From: Liolophura sinensis
Lineage: Eukaryota > Mollusca > Polyplacophora > Chitonida > Chitonidae
Length of the DNA: 64,000 nucleotides
Direction of reading: 5' to 3'
NCBI RefSeq assembly: GCF_032854445.1
Contig: NC_088305.1
Location: 22,916,955-22,980,954 of the forward strand
A model generated the notes under the pieces. That model was not told the origin of the DNA, ran no database searches, and saw only the letters and a list, made by a program, of their open reading frames with translations. Positions 34,350 to 43,715 of this stretch are shown piece after piece; within the stretch, counting starts at the first letter, position 1; each line of letters starts with the position of its first letter. The position numbers and the translations under genes are program-made.

Positions 34350-34920
34350 ACACTTTGAAACAGTGTACTGGTCTGTGGGCTGTTGATTCAAAATTTTACC
34401 CGTCAAAAATACCCCCTTTGGCTGGATTGCCCGTCCAGTTGGACGAGTGGACGGGTGTCTGGCTAGCCTGGTGCCCGGGGGTAAAAAAAATTCTGCCCAG
34501 TGTGGGGTTCGAACCCATGGTCCAAAAAAGCAAAAGACCTGGTTTATAGCTCAGCCTGTTACCAATTAATCACCACCCTAACGGCGGGCTCCGGATTTTT
34601 GCGCTAGCGACCCACCGTTAATTGGGGCTGACACATCCCACTACCTTTGGGCCATCTACAACACCCCTTGGTAAGGCCTCTCTGCCCCCCGAAACTGTCG
34701 AAAGTTGCAGAGATTCCTTAGAAGTGCGTAGAGCCCGGCGCCATATGCAGGTAACGCATTCATATACTACATATACAGGAGACGAAATCCGGATTTGAGC
34801 TAGCAAACATCCCCTTATACATGTAGTATATGAATACATCCCTTACACACAGCGCCTTTCCCACCTCTGTCAGCCGACTGAGCTATATCCCACGACCCAC
34901 GAAACATAGGCTAAATTGGA
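34350..34920 (-). mobile_element. Possible tRNA-like SINE(s), minus strand
   Basis: Reverse complement shows a box A-like GGGATATAGCTCAGTCGGC near 34895-34875 and a box B-like GCTCAAATCC near 34795. A second pair follows: GTGATTAATTGGTAACAGG near 34570 and ATGGGTTCGAACCCC near 34515. The bodies match nothing I can name, so this may be two degraded SINE heads. Confidence 0.4.
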
Positions 34921-35070
34921 AAGACTATTTCGCATAAACAAAATATTTCCAATCCTCCTAAAAATACTGGATCTTATCAAACAAGGCACGCTGAAAAAGG
35001 CTGTCACATTTATTTTTTTATAAAAATCCGTGGTTTAAGCCCTATAGTGGGGAGAAAATCATCTGAATCA

Positions 35071-35092
35071 CCCTGTTGTGCAATACAGCCAG

Positions 35093-35174
<82 letters not shown>

Positions 35175-35391
35175 CCTTATGTATTAAATGCCAACTAGGT
35201 CGCCTCATATCAATGTGTGTGTGTAGGACCCACGCAGAGCAGCTCACGCGATTTGACATCTACATCGATGAAAAGAAGGCCTTTCCAGTCCAGTTCACAC
35301 CCTGTTGTGCAATACAGCCAGCCTATATATAGACTATAATCCTTATGTAATAAATGCCAACTAGGTCGCCTCATATCAATGTGTGTGTGTA
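35071..35391. repeat. Direct duplication with (TA)n expanded in one copy
   Basis: The segment ACCCTGTTGTGCAATACAGCC...CCTTATGTA..AAATGCCAAC...GTGTGTGTGTAGG occurs twice (from 35071 and from 35299). The first copy has about 76 bases of TA (35095-35170) where the second has only TATATATAGACTATA. Confidence 0.93.
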
Positions 35392-35466
35392 GGCGAGACT
35401 TGTAAATAAGCGAGTATGCCTTGGCTGGGGAGGCGCCTAAGGGAGGGGGGTTATGGGGAAGCGGGA

Positions 35467-35543
35467 ATGGGGGTGGGGACCTCTATTTGTTATGGGGAGG
35501 GCCCCCATGGGGGGCATGTGCCAGAACCTATAGTGTGTATACT
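35467..35543 (-). repeat. Polinton-1 right terminal inverted repeat
   Basis: Partner of 15736-15812; ends ...GTGTGTATACT. TATATG at 35546-35551 is the candidate target duplication. Confidence 0.93.
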
Positions 35544-35545
35544 AC

Positions 35546-36246
35546 TATATGTATAATGTAAAATAAGAAAACTGTAAATTACTATGGTTTAGTGTGTTGG
35601 CCATTAATACTGATTACTGTCAGTGTAATGCAGACCCACGTATTTTGATAAATAATGAATGTAACATTATGTTTGACTTTCTTACATATGACACCTGTAT
35701 TAAGTTATGCTATTGGGACAAACATAGGAGACATCCCAGTGGGGTCCTGTCAGCAACTATAGGCAGCATTTGGTGTAAGATGGTTAAATTGTCTGATTGT
35801 AGTCATGAACTATCATGGTTTATTGGCACCTGCGTGTAGTAGTGCATGTCTTGCAATGTTTTCAAACAGTCTTGTGCATACTTGTACATGATGTGATTTT
35901 ATTTTCCTCTTAGTTTTTCTTTATCCTGTTAGTTTTTGTTTATATCGTAACTCATTGACAAGTAGGTATGATGCTGTGTAATAAAACGGTACCTGGACCG
36001 CCCCATTAGATAATGGTGATATGGCTAAGACAGCATAGATGTTCATGTAAATACTTCTAGTCAGTTAAACGTGTTACATTGAGCAAAGTATTGTTTTAGC
36101 ATAATTGATGTTTTGCTTTTCACATGTAATTTTTAATAGCAACACCTTATTTATATTACATGTATATTGCTTTCAAGTTCGCAACTTCATTTCTTTGAAA
36201 AGTTTATTGTTTTAAGTTAAACACATAAGGACCAGGGTTACCCCCA
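35546..36246 (+). repeat. Unclassified dispersed repeat, copy B, right part
   Basis: Continues copy B after Polinton-1; matches 11770-11842 and 12143-12737 of copy A, lacking the SINE found there. Confidence 0.88.
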
Positions 36247-36812
36247 TTGATAGTATACATCACCATACATCCTAAAAGACCGCAGAGCTTGCAAATTGAA
36301 CCCACACGATGTTAAGATTTGTGTCAGATTTGCCTTTTGGGCAGAGGCTCACGCTAAATGAGTCAGTTATCAAGCATTTTACTGTGAAAAAGATTTACGT
36401 GACATGTTCATATATTTTTATAAGGCTATCGCTGTAACGTAAGATGAGCTCAATGCTTGTGTTGAACCTCACGCTACACCCCCACCCCCCACCCCCACCC
36501 CACTCATCAGCCACCCAGGCCCTTGTGGGGCGCGCCCAATGAAGGCACGCATTAAGATGATTTAACTGAATCGACCTAAAAAGTTAGAACAGGGCCCTAA
36601 ATAAGGTAAATTTAAGAAGAGGTCCCATTTTACCGGTTACGTGGGACCATTTGCTAACTAGCACACTGTCATCGCTGCTCTGGTTTTACTCTTTATGCTA
36701 TAAATCTATATTATACCCATTATCCCATAGACAGCCTATGCCTTGCCACTGTGCTTATAAGTCGAGTGAACTGGATGGTGTTTTTATATCGCATGTTTCT
36801 GTGATGTTTCAG
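36247..36812. other. Upstream/intronic region of the plus-strand host exon
   Basis: No gene seen. Contains a C-rich CACCCCC tract near 36476-36505. The last bases (GTGATGTTTCAG) form the 3' splice site of the following exon, so at least the distal part is probably intron. Confidence 0.5.
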
Positions 36813-37792
36813 CTCACTCCACAGAGGGTGGTATACATCTGTACCACATTGATCACCGGACTCATTCTAGTTTATATTTACCAAGGCACTTTTTCATTCA
36901 CCGCCATATGTGACGACTCCATTCCAGCCCTTCGATCAGCACAATTGTTCCAACAGCTGAACCAAGCGGCACCGCCGTTGTTTCAGCACAACCAATCGAC
37001 TCAGCCGTACTATCAGCACAACCTTTTGCTAAAACCGTTCCTCGACATAATTTGCGTTTTCCCTCTCATGGAAAGTGAGGAAATTGCCGGTTCTCTTTAC
37101 TCTCATGTTTCTCGGTCCAATCTCCTGAGAAGACAGCGTGAATACGTCTACAGTTTACTTCGAAACGTACATAACCCTTTAGTGGCGTCGGTCCACTTGT
37201 TGAGTCATAGACCTCATCAATTGTACGCCAAACTGAGACAAGAGTACGGCGTCGACATGACAAAAGTATTCGTCCATGACACGTCCGACAACCCAGCCTA
37301 CAGGCAAATGTTCGAGTTTGTCTCCGAGTTTTTCCTGCGCCGTTTCGTGATGGTTGTAAACGCCGACAATTATCTGGGCGACGGTTTCGAGAGCCTCGAT
37401 CTGGACTACCTTAGAGAGAATAAAGTTATGTATGCTCTGACCCGAAGGTACCCCGTCCCGATGCCAAAAGGATGTCATTACCCCATTGCGTCTTACTGCG
37501 AAGAGAAAAGCAGGTACCAGGATTCTCACGACGCGTTTCTGTTCTTCGTACACTCAGCTATTTCCAAAGACTTCCTCAAAGAGGTAGACTTCGCCAGCAA
37601 CGCGTACAGTTCGGAAAATGTGATTATTTGGGCGTTTCCATCCTAAACTTTGCTGTGTTAAACCCCTGCAAACTGCTCCAGATCCACCATTTCCACTGTT
37701 CACAGGTGAGATCCTGGGACAGACCTTGGGTGGACAGACCGGAAACACACGGGCAGGCCAATTTCACTGATTCCCTCTATACCCAGCCTTAA
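36813..37792 (+). pseudogene. Glycosyltransferase-like type II membrane protein, paralogous exon with a frameshift
   Basis: Paralogue of the minus-strand exon at 1-931 with the same layout: acceptor site, four codons, a membrane anchor (VVYICTTLITGLILVYIY), then a lumenal domain. Shared blocks are FLDIICVFPLM, QLYAKLRQEYG, VNADNYLGDGFE, KVMYALTRRYP, SHDAFLFF and SENVIIWAF. It has an extra Gln/His-rich insert after the anchor. At about 37635 a four-base loss relative to the paralogue shifts the frame (VIIWAF then a stop). The correct C terminus, including LNPCK and IHHFHC, follows in another frame to TAA 37790-37792. Either a recent pseudogene or an assembly error. The apparent upstream ATG at 36651 lies before the splice site and is probably intronic. 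Confidence 0.72.
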
Positions 37793-37799
37793 AACAGTC

Positions 37800-38467
37800 T
37801 GGGCCCGTATTCATAAAGATTCTTAAGCATTTCTTAACGCTAAAAAATTCTTAAATTGTTAAAAATACTTAAGTCCCATTCATAAAAAAAACTTAACTGT
37901 TAAGAAATTCTTAAATTCTATGTGTGCCTATGATCACTTTAATCTTTTTCTTAAATTCTTAAGTATTTCTTAAACAACAGCAACATGGCGGCCGCTCAAC
38001 CAAATCGACGCCACTTTAACGAAAGAAGAGATTATTTGAACGAATATAATGATAGGGAGCTCTTAGAAAGGTTTGGTTTGGATGTTGCAGGAATTCGGTA
38101 TATCGAATCACTAGTTAGGGATGACGTTGTAATTGGATAGAATAGAAACTGTGCACTTACTCCAGTGCAGGAAGTGTTGATTACTCTTCGTTTTTTGGCA
38201 ACTGGGAAAATGCAGCTATGCAATGGTGATGACATGGGGGTCTCACAGCCGACTGTATCTAGGGCTATCACAACTACCGTAAGAAGTCTATCTTCAAACC
38301 AGCTAATTGCTCAGTTCATTCGTTTTCCACTGACAGCTCGCGAAATGCGTCACAAACAGGAAACGTTCTACGCTGCTGCCCAATTTCCAGGCATTGTTGG
38401 GGCTATTGATGGGACACACGTACAAATCACCGCTCCTAGCACATATGAAAACAAATTTGTTAATCGG
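37800..38467 (+). pseudogene. PIF/Harbinger transposase, truncated
   Basis: A Harbinger-like terminus (GGGCCCGTATTCATAAAG) begins at 37800, eight bases after the host stop. ATG 37985 opens MAAAQPNRRHFNERRDYL and a helical N-terminal domain, interrupted by an in-frame TAG at 38138-38140. It continues through the HTH-type segment (MGVSQPTVSRAIT) and the first catalytic-Asp strand (GIVGAIDGTHVQI), then stops at KFVNR exactly where Polinton-2 begins. The rest of the DDE domain is missing and was not found beyond the Polinton's right end. Confidence 0.85.
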
Positions 38468-38560
38468 AGTAGTATACGGCCTACTCAGGAACGCTTATGA
38501 TTATGCAACGTATTATGCAATATATGACATAATTTATTACGTAAGAACCTGAAGCAAGGG
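38468..38560 (+). repeat. Polinton-2 left terminal inverted repeat
   Basis: Pairs with 62334-62426; best-matched block is CTTATGATTATGCAA and TATATGACATAATTTATTA. Similarity fades after about 75-90 bases. Confidence 0.8.
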
Positions 38561-38689
38561 TATGATCACGTGGTACCTGCTAAGACCAATCGCAGACCTC
38601 TGGTATGGAAACAATCACGTGACATTTTGCTGTATAATGCGCGCCAAAAATCATATCAGCATCCAGCTTCAACAGATAACAGCAGATGC

Positions 38690-38800
38690 AGCAACAACAA
38701 CAACGCTTGCCTTTACAACGACAACGCCAGTCTTAGCGACAACAACATGTGTCTCTACAACAACAACACTCGTCTTTACCACAACAACACCAGTTTTAGC
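38690..38800. repeat. CAA-rich minisatellite
   Basis: Imperfect units of the form CTTTACAACGACAACGCCAG / TTAGCGACAACAAC just upstream of the first Polinton-2 ATG. It would encode Asn-rich sequence if read through. Confidence 0.75.
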
Positions 38801-38806
38801 GACATT

Positions 38807-39728
38807 ATGAATTACGAAGTCTATGGAGATCTCGTCGCTAGAGTCTTCCAGGAGAGGACAACTATTTACGTGGAGCTGAGCAAGAAGGGTGATACAACTG
38901 GCAGGGAGAGTGTCAAAGCCATCACCGTGACCCAGAGGACGTGGGAACGTTTCATCTTTTACATGTCAACCACTGACATGCACATCGAGTCATGGCAAAC
39001 CCACTCCTCAACCTCTGCTGTTGGGGGAAGACATACACATGTCGTACAGAGACTGAAAGAGGGTGTCACTGGTACATATCAGAAAGTGGGAGAGGAGTAG
39101 GAGGGGACTGCTGTATCCTACTATGAAAGGCGTGGCCTTCTCCGTGCAAGCCTGGGTTGCCCTCAAGAAAGTGTCGGAAGACATCATCAATGTGCTGAGA
39201 GACTATATGGAGAGTGACGGTATGTTCCAGGGGACACCACTCATGCCTATGGGGATGAATGCACCCGTCCCGAATGCTCCGGCTAGAAAGAAAATAAAGA
39301 AAGGTGATATAGACAATGATGATGAGGACTATTTCGTAAGTGGTGGGGGCCTTCGCAGCAAAAGGCCCCAATTCTTGCGACAAACTGTAAATGGTGTATA
39401 CAAGGACGCGGTTGTGAAAGCCATCTGCCTGAAGAGAGACGAAGGCATTGACGTCTTAGCAGCATTTGATGAACAGTTTCAAAATGCATTTGCCTCTCTG
39501 GATGAAGATGCCCTCATCGAGGAGGTGAAATGCCTCCTCTACAAATCGACGGATGTGTACGTGCGTCCTATATTCTTGATTAGTTATGAAGATAAAGTGT
39601 GGCGTGATTGTTACCTGAAGACGAGATGCTTCATCGACAATTTAAAGTCTGAAGTTATGAACATTTTGGTTACAGATGAAGGTGACATGAATGATCACTT
39701 GAAAGACGAGGGAATAGACTGTGCCTAA
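38807..39728 (+). pseudogene. PC4/Sub1-like single-strand DNA-binding protein, tandem domain, one frameshift (Polinton-2)
   Basis: ATG 38807 opens MNYEVYGDLVARVF, with a first PC4-like unit (TIYVELSKKG ... AITVTQRTWERFIFYM). A one-base shift near 39050 is followed by a second, clearer unit: VHIRKWERS ... PTMKGVAFSVQAWVALKKV, the beta-strand plus 'KG(I/V)xLxxxQW..LK' signature of PC4. The rest to 39728 is an acidic, helical C-terminal domain without a family I know. PC4 folds bind single-stranded DNA and act in transcription and replication in hosts and viruses. In this element it would sit first on the plus strand, beside the left terminal repeat. Domain call from motif reading only. Confidence 0.62.
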
Positions 39729-39865
39729 TGTTTATTTATAATTATTATCATGTGTCTATATTCTCAGAATACAGTTTGAAAATGTACTTACTGTCGTTTG
39801 TTATTTATACGATGCGTTTCACTAGTTCCCCACCATTCGTTCCGAAGTAAGCTGGAAAGATAGTC

Positions 39866-40948
39866 ATGGATCCGTCACGATCTGAGGTTGATAAGATCTT
39901 ACAGAAACTGTATTATACCCCCGCAAGCCAATCATCATACGGTGGTAAACAGGCCTTGTACCGGGCAGTCAGGGAGAACGGGTATACCATATCTAAAAAA
40001 GAAATCAAGGAGTGGTTAAAGACACAAGATGCGTATACATTGCATAAACCGGCTGCAAAGAGGTATAAGCGAAACAGAGTTAAGGTGGATAAGATCGACG
40101 ACCAGTGACAAGCTGATCTGGTGGACATATGTCATATGGCCCAATCTAACAGAGGGCATAAGTATTTATTGACGTGTATAGATGTATTTCGAATATCAGC
40201 TGGGCTATTCCCATGAAAGATAAGACTGGTGGAACAATGGTGAAGGCATTCGGCAAAATACTCAAACAAGGTAGAAAGCCTGTGTATCTCCAAACCGATA
40301 GTGGATCTGAATTTTTTAACAGAAAATTTTAACAATTTTTCAAATCCAATGAAGTTTACCACTTTAATACACACAATGAAACGCACGCCAGTACTGTAGA
40401 GCGTTTCAATAGGACTTTAAAGTCAAAAGTGTATAAATACTTCACAGCTAAGAACAACGATATGTGGATGTCTTACCCGCCTTCATATCCAGCTATAACA
40501 AGTCATTTCACAGAAGTATTAAAATGGCTCCCGAACAAGTGAATAAACTTGCAGAAAACATGGTACGCAAAAACTTGTATCCCGCCGAAAAGATTAAATC
40601 CAAACTTAAATTTAATGTGGGTGATAGCGTTAGGCTAAGTAAGGTGAAAGCCATTTCTATAAAGGCTATATACTGTCGTGGACTGATCAAAATTCACAGT
40701 CGACATACCAGAACACCCCCTGTGTATTAGTTACGTGATTTAAATGGCGACGTATTACGTGGTACCTTTTACGAACAAGAGCTACAGCAAATTATTAAAA
40801 AGGATAATGAGTATTATAAAATAGAAAAAATCCTAGAATGAAAACGCCGAGGAGGGGGGGGGGGGGGGGCGGGACTTATTATAAAGTCAAATGGAAAGGC
40901 TGGCCTTCCACTTTTAATTCATATGTTTCAATTTTAAAGAAATGTTGA
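39866..40948 (+). pseudogene. Integrase with chromodomain, Polinton-2, heavily broken
   Basis: ATG 39866 and 80 open codons of N-terminal helical domain (MDPSRSEVDKILQKLYY ... GGKQALYRAV). A TGA at 40106-40108 follows DDQ in frame, where Polinton integrases have Trp. The core then continues with QADLVDICHM, YLLTCIDVF, a shifted second Asp block (QTDSGSEFF near 40295) and a third block with a Glu (TVERFNRTLK near 40400). The C-terminal chromodomain is seen as YKIEKILE, then, after a stop and a 16-base G run (40854-40869), KVKWKGWP..FNSYV. Several single-base shifts. Not functional. Confidence 0.85.
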
Positions 40949-41124
40949 AAACATTATAAAAAAAAGTGATATACTATTAAGCAGTCATTCATACAGGCGG
41001 CATGGCAGGTATCAACACCAACGTGGAGGCTAGGCATCGGTAAAAATAAGCAGCTGGTGGTTTATTGATCAGTCTGTCATTGGTTATTGTCATAGCTACA
41101 ACCATAACACTCAGTGTTAATCAC

Positions 41125-41391
41125 ATGTGTGGTTGTAGTAGTATGCCACCGCCTCGAAATACTACCTTAAAACCTTTTAACATAACTACGTGCGCTAAAG
41201 CCGTAGGTTTGCACATTGGAAAGAATGTGAGACTAACAGCGAGCATGTATAGAGATAGCCCACGTATTGACATCAGAAAGTTTGTGAGCGACAAACCTAC
41301 TAGGATAGGTATAGGACTGGGAATTAACCAATGGATAGCTCTGAAAGAACACGTGAGAATCATAGACAAGGCCTTAAAAATACATGACTAG
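41125..41391 (+). CDS. PC4/Sub1-like single-strand DNA-binding protein (Polinton-2)
   Basis: 88 codons from ATG 41125 (MCGCSSMPPPRNTT), open to TAG. The PC4 fold signature is clear: HIGKNVRLTASMY and RIDIRKF strands, then RIGIGLGINQWIALKEHV and RIIDKALK. The length, a short disordered N terminus plus one domain, is close to that of small PC4 proteins. A later ATG (41143) is an alternative start. It follows the integrase on the same strand and is the second PC4-like gene of this element, independent in sequence from 38807-39728. Function in the element is inferred from the fold: single-strand binding during protein-primed replication, or late transcription. Confidence 0.7.
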   Translation: MCGCSSMPPPRNTTLKPFNITTCAKAVGLHIGKNVRLTASMYRDSPRIDIRKFVSDKPTRIGIGLGINQWIALKEHVRIIDKALKIHD

Positions 41392-41721
41392 TTATCCTAG
41401 TCACAGTTGACGGCTGGGCTCACGTGCGACATGCTGGTGACCTTCCCTTTTTTCCGTCAGTTTTTTGTGAGGAGGCCTAGAAAACATGACCTGCTGGACA
41501 TGGTGTCCCATGGTCACATACCCTTCAATCGTACAAGGCAGTATTGTTATGTGAACAACTGCCGTTAGCTTCTAAATTTAGCTTGCCACTGTTTACATAT
41601 GCTGAGTTGAGGGCTTGCTGTCTGCCTCTGCCTTAGAATGTTCCAGAATACGCTCTGTTCGGGGCCAGTTTGTTTACAACAAGTGTTGAAGAATTTTCTA
41701 TTCTAGAAAATTCCACAAGTA

Positions 41722-42400
41722 TGTGTTAACTATTATGGTACAGCAACCAGATTTCCCGAGGCTGTTCGTTTAAGGAATATAAACACCAAGTCTGTTGTCA
41801 AAGCTTTAACAAAGTTTTTTACTCTCTTTGGTTTACCCAAATCCATACAGTCTGATCAGGTTCAAACTTTATGTCTGGTGTTTTTCAGCAAGTTATGTAC
41901 CAGTTAGGCATTAAACAATTAAACAAGTCTTCTGCCTACCACCCAGAAAGTCAAGGTGCAATTAAAACATTTCACCAAACATTAAAAAACATGATTAAGA
42001 CTTATTGTTATGACACAGAGAAAGACTGGGATGAAGGTATTCCATTTCTTATGTTTGCTGTTCGAGAGTCAGTACAAGAATCATTGGGCTTCAGTCCATT
42101 TGATTTAGTATTTGGACATACTGTTAGAGGACCATTGTTAATTTACAAGGAACAGTCTCTCAATGATGACATAAGTAATGTAAATCTTTTAGATTATGTA
42201 TTGGTTTTCGTGCTGACCTTGTCAGAGCATCTGAATTGGCTAAAGCCAATCTGAATGTACTCAGAAGAATATGAAACGTAGATATGATGAGAAATCTGTT
42301 GTTCGGCCATTTTAACCTGGTCAGAAAGTTTTAGTATTGTTACCTGTACCTGGTAAATTCTTTGATGTCAAATATTTTGGTCCATATGTTGTGACAACTT
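41722..42400 (+). pseudogene. Gypsy integrase fragment
   Basis: Reads FPEAVRLRN, a FFTLFGLPKSIQSDQ block, then after a shift near 41860 GVFQQVMYQLGIKQ, SAYHPESQGAIKTFHQTLK and LGFSPFDLVFGH. This is a Gypsy integrase core from before the second Asp to the C-terminal side. The third catalytic residue is Lys in GAIKTFHQ, where Glu is expected. The N-terminal zinc finger and first Asp are absent. Confidence 0.88.
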
Positions 42401-42404
42401 CATT

Positions 42405-42859
42405 CTAAACTGCAACATCTGGAGTCCATTCAGCAACAACAACTGTCTGAACTTGTTTATGAGTTTTCACATTTGTTTCCGGATGTACCATCAAGAGCTG
42501 ATGACATTTTTCACGATGTTGCTGTAGGTGCTGTTTTGCTCCAGGAAGACAATCTTGGTGTTCATCCAATTTGTTTCTTTTCCAATAAACTTAATAAGGT
42601 TCAGAGAATTTATTCAACTGTTGAAAAGGAATGTTTGTCTGTTATTTTAGCTCTGCAACACTTTGAAGTTTATGTAACAGCTTCGAGACAACCTGTGATT
42701 GTCAATACTGATCACAATCCACTTGTGTGTCTACAGAAAGTTAAGGGAAAGAATCAGAGATTGTTACGGTGGAGTTTATTGTTGCAAGAATACAATCTTA
42801 AAATCAAACATGTTAAAGGAAAGGATAAAGTTATTGCAGATTGCTTGTCACGTGTATAA
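42405..42859 (+). pseudogene. Gypsy pre-RT segment fused to RNase H
   Basis: 42420-42520 encodes the segment that normally precedes RT (LSELVYEFSHLFPDVPSRADD). It jumps directly to RNase H: GAVLLQEDN, HPICFFSNKLN, STVEKECLSVILALQHF, TDHNPLVCL and a terminal GKDKVIADCLSRV with TAA at 42857-42859. The whole RT catalytic region is deleted between them. Confidence 0.85.
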
Positions 42860-43715
42860 GTTGTGTATAACATGTTTAATTGCGTGTGTTTTTACAATGT
42901 TGTATATATTATTGTTTAACATACATTGTAAGTAGAAAAAAGTTAGGAAAATTATATAAGACCTATGAAAACAGGTCAAAGGAGGAGAAAGTAGAGTTAT
43001 TGAGAGCCTTTAATGCTTTCGCTGTGTGTTACTTTAGTAGGCCTTTTGTGCTGAATTTTGATGTCTTTATAGCCTCTGGCTTTGTTGTATCCTATCTCCA
43101 CCGAGCACGTTTCAGTCTGAACTTGTACATTTAATTTGTGCTCTTGTGTACACAGTGCTTATTAGTACACGGGCCCTGTCTGTGGAATTTTGTGTATATT
43201 TCGTCATACACTCAGTTATACTGTCGATTTCCCCTCTTGTGAATATTGCCTCCGTGCATTTATGCCTGTGTGGTTTTCTGTTTGTGGAATTGTGGAATAT
43301 ATGCGTCCGTTTGGACTTGACACCGTTGTACATGTAAGTACTTTAGTATTTGTATAGATATTGCTATCCTTTCTTGTTAAACTTAAGTACTTTAGTATTT
43401 GTATAAGTCTTGTTATCTGTTCTTGTTAAAACTAATAAATTGTTGAAAAATAAAATCTGCTGGTTTTGGTTACTTTTTTGTGCGGCTAAACTGTCGTGTA
43501 TTTTGAACAAGCCATCTCTTTATAATACAGACAGTTTGGGTCGTAACAGTATTGAACGAGACGTTTAGTGATGGTGTTGTCAACCACAGGAGATTAGTCG
43601 TACTACATGCGTATACACTGGCTGTATGCAATAATTCGCCAGATGAGGTGTGCGAACAGATCTGGAGATATTATATAAACCTGCAGAACGGTATTAAACC
43701 TATCAGTAGGTAACG

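Larger units (their letters stand above)
33968..35466. other. Right non-coding region of Polinton-1
   Basis: No gene recognised. Holds a probable tRNA-like repeat on the minus strand (34350-34920), a duplicated segment with a long (TA)n (35071-35391), and a G-rich stretch near 35420-35466 before the terminal repeat. Confidence 0.6.
15733..35545 (+). mobile_element. Polinton-1 (Maverick), 19.8 kb including a nested BEL element
   Basis: Bounded by inverted repeats beginning AGTATACACACTATA, with TATATG on each side (15727-15732 and 35546-35551), matching the 6-bp duplication known for Polintons. The flanks join perfectly into dispersed repeat copy B, and copy A shows the unoccupied locus near 11740-11775. 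Inside are genes for family B DNA polymerase, integrase, packaging ATPase and major capsid protein plus small membrane proteins. Removing the BEL insertion leaves about 13.3 kb. Most large genes are broken, so it is a dead copy. Confidence 0.93.
41545..43548 (+). mobile_element. Scrambled Gypsy derivative inside Polinton-2, with 4-bp target duplication
   Basis: Outer ends TGTTATGTG and GTCGTAACA equal the ends of the solo LTR at 10416-11182, and GTAT flanks both sides (41541-41544, 43549-43552). The LTR is split: its first ~176 bases are at 41545-41720, the rest at about 42950-43548. Between are integrase, then a short pre-RT segment, then RNase H, an order opposite to a normal pol gene, with the protease, most of RT and gag missing. 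Confidence 0.85.
41431..43713 (+). pseudogene. Unknown Polinton-2 gene split by a Gypsy insertion
   Basis: The 5' part (41431-41544) encodes MLVTFPFFRQFFVRRP and KHDLLDMVSHGHIP. The Gypsy element enters at GTAT (41541-41544). The 3' part (43549-43713) encodes NETFSDGVVNHRRLVVLHAY and EVCEQIWRYYINL, ending at TAA 43711-43713, two bases before the ATPase start. Removing the insertion and one copy of the duplication leaves the halves one base out of phase, so another indel is present. Small helical protein of unknown function. Confidence 0.5.

Noticed and set aside
36651-36812. ATG at 36651 as the start of the glycosyltransferase-like gene
   Set aside because: A 3' splice site ends at 36812, and the paralogue starts its exon at the equivalent codon with no in-frame ATG; sequence before it is not conserved.
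40854-40869. G-quadruplex/phase-variation switch as a firm call
   Set aside because: Long G runs are also frequent assembly errors, and the surrounding genes have other unrelated lesions; kept only as a finding to check.
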